Below, one piece after another: positions 24,371-26,331 of a stretch of 26,331 nucleotides of DNA. A program made the translations under genes and the position numbers. The notes beneath the pieces were generated by a model that did no database searches, was not told the DNA's origin, and was given only the letters and a program-made list of their open reading frames with translations. Numbering within the stretch: the stretch's first letter is position 1; each line of letters begins with the position of its first letter. Origin of the DNA: an uncultured Collinsella sp. (GTDB lineage Bacteria; Actinomycetota; Coriobacteriia; Coriobacteriales; Coriobacteriaceae); NCBI GenBank assembly GCA_934646865.1, contig CAKUEU010000024.1:1-26331 (forward strand). The letters are read 5' to 3'.

Positions 24371-24772
24371 CTACAGGCGATCCTTGTTCTCGGCCTTGAC
24401 GGCGTGTGCCTGCTGAATAAAGAACAGGTCGTACACCACGATGACAAAGGCGCCAAAGTTGATGGCGTCGCCGCCGAGCGCGGGAAGCGTAAGCACGGCC
24501 TGGAGGAGCGTGGCTGCCGCGGCGATGATACCGAGCTTAAACGCGCCATCCACCTGCGAAGGCTTGTTGGCACCCTTGATGCCCGCAACGCCCGCGGCAA
24601 GGTCGACGAGACCCTTGGCGACAATCACGACGGCGGCGAGTGCGGCGTTCGATCCGTAGGTGGACTCGAGTTTGCCGGTCGCGATGCCGGCGATTCCAAT
24701 GACGAGGCTGGCGATGCCCAGAACAAAATAAATCAGGGCAAGGATTTTGAGTGTCTTGCGAGCGGCGCTCAT
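24371..24772 (-). CDS. Small four-helix membrane protein, function unknown
   Basis: 133 residues. ATG at 24772 with GAAAGGA about seven bases upstream. Four hydrophobic helices are predicted at about 9-31, 41-65, 76-97 and 102-121, joined by short loops, with a basic N-terminus (MSAARKTLK) and a charged C-terminus (AVKAENKDRL), both probably cytoplasmic. Small Gly/Ala motifs (GIASLVIGIAGIATG, GLVDLAAGVAGIKGA) repeat in the first two helices. I do not recognise a named family. It has its own ribosome binding site and ends at a bidirectional terminator, so it is likely a single-gene unit. Confidence 0.8.
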   Translation of the reverse strand: MSAARKTLKILALIYFVLGIASLVIGIAGIATGKLESTYGSNAALAAVVIVAKGLVDLAAGVAGIKGANKPSQVDGAFKLGIIAAAATLLQAVLTLPALGGDAINFGAFVIVVYDLFFIQQAHAVKAENKDRL

Positions 24773-25000
24773 GACTGGTCCTTTCGATGCGGGCGCGGAA
24801 AATCTGTCGCACCCAGGTTACGGCACATATCGTGAAGCACATTGTAGTTCAACGAGGCGATGCGTGCGTTTGAAAGCGCTTTGAGCCCGTGCGGCCCAAC
24901 CTTTCAAAAAGGAAAGCTGGGCGTAAGCCAAATCGATGGCAGCCCATGCGCGGCGCTGCGATGATGAGGCCATGGTAAGAGCTGGACCGAAGGAGGAACC

Positions 25001-25144
25001 ATGATGTACGGAGCGGAGCAGGCGCGCGAGCCGCGGTCGTTGGGAAGGCGCATGAGTGATTCTGTGATCGCCGCCGTGTGCACGGGATTGATGGCGGTGC
25101 TTTGCATTGGGATGCTGTGGGCCATGTCGCATGTGGGACAATAA
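25001..25144 (+). CDS. 47-residue single-helix membrane protein (small ORF)
   Basis: An ATG ATG pair at 25001-25006 follows a strong AAGGAGGA (24990-24997); spacing favours the second ATG (25004), the first being close. The protein begins MMYGAEQAREPRSLGRRMSD and continues SVIAAVCTGLMAVLCIGMLW, ending AMSHVGQ with a TAA stop at 25142-25144. A basic, Arg-rich N-terminal half precedes one hydrophobic helix (about 21-43), giving an N-in single-pass topology. No known family is recognised. It lies in the 436-bp stretch between two larger genes, 64 bp before the RsmJ-like gene on the same strand. The 228 bases before it (24773-25000) show no other gene; an imperfect hairpin lies near 24897-24921. 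Confidence 0.65.
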   Translation: MMYGAEQAREPRSLGRRMSDSVIAAVCTGLMAVLCIGMLWAMSHVGQ

Positions 25145-25208
25145 CGGACGGTGGGGTGCCGGCATGAACGGCGCTCCGCGTATTCGTTTTGCTTGCTAAG
25201 GAGTGTCC

Positions 25209-25913
25209 ATGGGTGTCGCCGATCCCTTTTCTGTTGCTCGGGCTGCAGGGCTTGAGCTAACCAGGATGCCCGAGGGCCTCACGCTCACCGATGGCGCGAT
25301 GGAGCTGCGCGCCGATTTTGCCCGCATGCTCCCGCGACTCAAGCAAGGCCGTCTGCAGCAGGAGCTGCTGGTGAAGGCCGCACGCACGAAAGGCATTGCG
25401 CAGCCGTGGGCAATCGATGCCACGGCGGGTTTTGGCGATGATTCGCTGTTACTGGCGGCCGCGGGCTTTACGGTCGATCTGTATGAGCAAGACTGTGTAA
25501 TCGCGGCGCTCCTCCAGGATGCCCTAGATCGTGCCGCGGATGAGCTGGTGCTTGCCGATGCGGTGGCGCGCATGCGTTTGCATGCCGGCGAGGACAGCAT
25601 TGCCGGTCTTCACCAGACCGCCGCTTCGATTGAGCAAGGCGAGCTCACAGCTCCCGACGTGGTATATCTAGACCCCATGTTTCCCGAGCGCACCAAGAGC
25701 GCGGCGGTCAAAAAGAAGTTTCAGCTGCTGCATCATTTGGAGCAGCCGTGCGCCGACGAAGAGACGCTGGTCGAGGCTGCGCTCGCGGTGCATCCGCGCA
25801 AAGTCGTTATTAAGCGACCGGTGAAGGGGCCGCTGCTTGCCGGCATAAAGCCGAGCTATCAGCTTGCGGGTAAGGCCGTTCGCTACGACGTTTTGGTGCC
25901 GCCGCGTCCATAG
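25209..25913 (+). CDS. rsmJ: RsmJ-like 16S rRNA (guanine-N2)-methyltransferase
   Basis: 234 residues. ATG at 25209 is preferred to GTG at 25203 because AAGGAG (25198-25203) lies five bases before the ATG and overlaps the GTG. Motif I is AIDATAGFGDDSLLLAAAGF (from residue 68), the acidic strand 2 end is YEQDCVIAALLQDALDRA, and the catalytic segment is DVVYLDPMFPERTKSAAVKK (from 150), the (D/N)PPY-like motif of RsmJ (YhiQ family). KVVIKRPVKG near the end is also typical. E. coli RsmJ makes m2G1516 in 16S rRNA; the same target is assumed by family. It is convergent with the zinc-ribbon-like gene; no terminator is visible between them. Confidence 0.85.
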   Translation: MGVADPFSVARAAGLELTRMPEGLTLTDGAMELRADFARMLPRLKQGRLQQELLVKAARTKGIAQPWAIDATAGFGDDSLLLAAAGFTVDLYEQDCVIAALLQDALDRAADELVLADAVARMRLHAGEDSIAGLHQTAASIEQGELTAPDVVYLDPMFPERTKSAAVKKKFQLLHHLEQPCADEETLVEAALAVHPRKVVIKRPVKGPLLAGIKPSYQLAGKAVRYDVLVPPRP

Positions 25914-25950
25914 CCCGCACGCAATGGCTGGCATCGCGTCGATGGGGAGC

Positions 25951-26247
25951 CTATTTCCAAGGATGCGACGTCAGGTGCCAGCCGCCGCAGTACTCACATT
26001 TGTAGCAGGCCAGGCCGCGCCGTCCACGATTCTCGCAATCGGCCATAACGGCTTCGGCCTCGGCGCGCGTATCGTAGCGGTTCTTGCGCTCGCACGACTT
26101 GTAGCGCCAGGCCTCATCGCGCTCGGCATCCAAGGCGTCGCGACGATCGCCTTCGCGCGCAAACAGGTCGCTCATATCGCCGCCGGTGGCAGCGCTCAGA
26201 AACTCGCTTTTGGCCTTTGACCAGGCGGCTCGCTTTTTGCTTCCCAT
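25951..26247 (-). CDS. Small protein with C-terminal zinc-ribbon-like motif, function unknown
   Basis: 98 residues from ATG at 26247, with GAGGGG about ten bases upstream; a TTG at 26268 in the same frame would add seven residues but lacks a ribosome binding site. The N-terminal half is charged and helical (SKKRAAWSKAKSEF, FAREGDRRDALDAERDEAW). The C-terminal half has KSCERKNRYDTRAEAEAVMA, then DCENRGRRGLACYKCEYCGG, then WHLTSHPWK. The CxxC pair with flanking Cys and His looks like a metal-binding knuckle of the type seen in small phage and actinobacterial proteins ending CGGWHLT. No membrane segment is present. I do not recognise a named function. Confidence 0.75.
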   Translation of the reverse strand: MGSKKRAAWSKAKSEFLSAATGGDMSDLFAREGDRRDALDAERDEAWRYKSCERKNRYDTRAEAEAVMADCENRGRRGLACYKCEYCGGWHLTSHPWK

Positions 26248-26272
26248 CTGCTTTGTGCCCCTCTCCAAACGC

Positions 26273-26302
26273 TGGTATCATTGCTCAATCAAAGTGATAC
26301 CA
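26273..26302. promoter_or_regulatory. 8-bp inverted repeat between divergent genes, operator candidate
   Basis: TGGTATCA (26273-26280) and TGATACCA (26295-26302) are perfect inverted arms 22 bp apart, about two helical turns, as expected for a dimeric regulator. The repeat lies between the zinc-ribbon-like gene on the minus strand and the gene beginning near 26322 on the plus strand, so it could control both. Confidence 0.55.
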
Positions 26303-26321
26303 ATAAACGTGAGGTCGCCGC

Positions 26322-26331
26322 GTGATCATCA
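26322..26331 (+). CDS. Possible start of a gene cut by the window edge
   Basis: GTG at 26322 follows GTGAGG by seven bases and opens a frame (GTG ATC ATC) that runs off the window. Its position opposite the zinc-ribbon-like gene with a palindrome between supports a real divergent gene, but only three codons are visible. Confidence 0.35.

Overview
The window looks like a chromosomal segment from a high-GC, Gram-positive gut-type actinobacterium. The closest fit by protein style is the Coriobacteriia, probably Collinsella. That placement is inferred from G/C-rich third positions, strong Shine-Dalgarno sites, BspA-type leucine-rich surface proteins, a MoxR/DUF58/transglutaminase cluster and intergenic repeats; no search was run. 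There is no phage, IS transposase, rRNA, tRNA or CRISPR array in the window.

Layout. 1-909: 3' end of a ClC-type chloride channel gene. 996-4942: minus-strand genes for a methyltransferase, a two-half EamA/DMT transporter, an ABC-2 permease and ATPase, and a YtrA-type GntR repressor that heads its own operon behind an AT-rich palindrome. 5004-5331: a gene-free stretch with two tandem 80-bp-period copies of an inverted repeat, then the prfC promoter. 5332-6945: peptide chain release factor 3. 7046-8514: a candidate preQ1 riboswitch, a queuosine-precursor transporter and a short-chain dehydrogenase.

8656-19045 is the most interesting block: five tightly packed co-directional genes. They encode a soluble PAS hybrid histidine kinase, a MoxR AAA+ ATPase, a DUF58 protein, a membrane transglutaminase-like protein whose expected catalytic Cys is Ser, and a 1418-residue membrane-anchored leucine-rich-repeat surface protein with a duplicated C-terminal module. 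I read it as a signal-controlled envelope operon that builds or processes its last product; the function is inference.

19054-26331 holds ordinary chromosomal genes: ung; an EamA exporter divergent from a LysR regulator; a MATE exporter; rlmA-type and rsmJ-type rRNA methyltransferases; a four-helix small membrane protein; a 47-residue single-helix membrane protein; and a small zinc-ribbon-like protein. The zinc-ribbon gene is divergent from a gene that runs off the right edge, with an 8-bp inverted-repeat operator candidate between them. Two further palindromic intergenic elements (23317-23376 and 24244-24280) resemble dispersed REP-like repeats.
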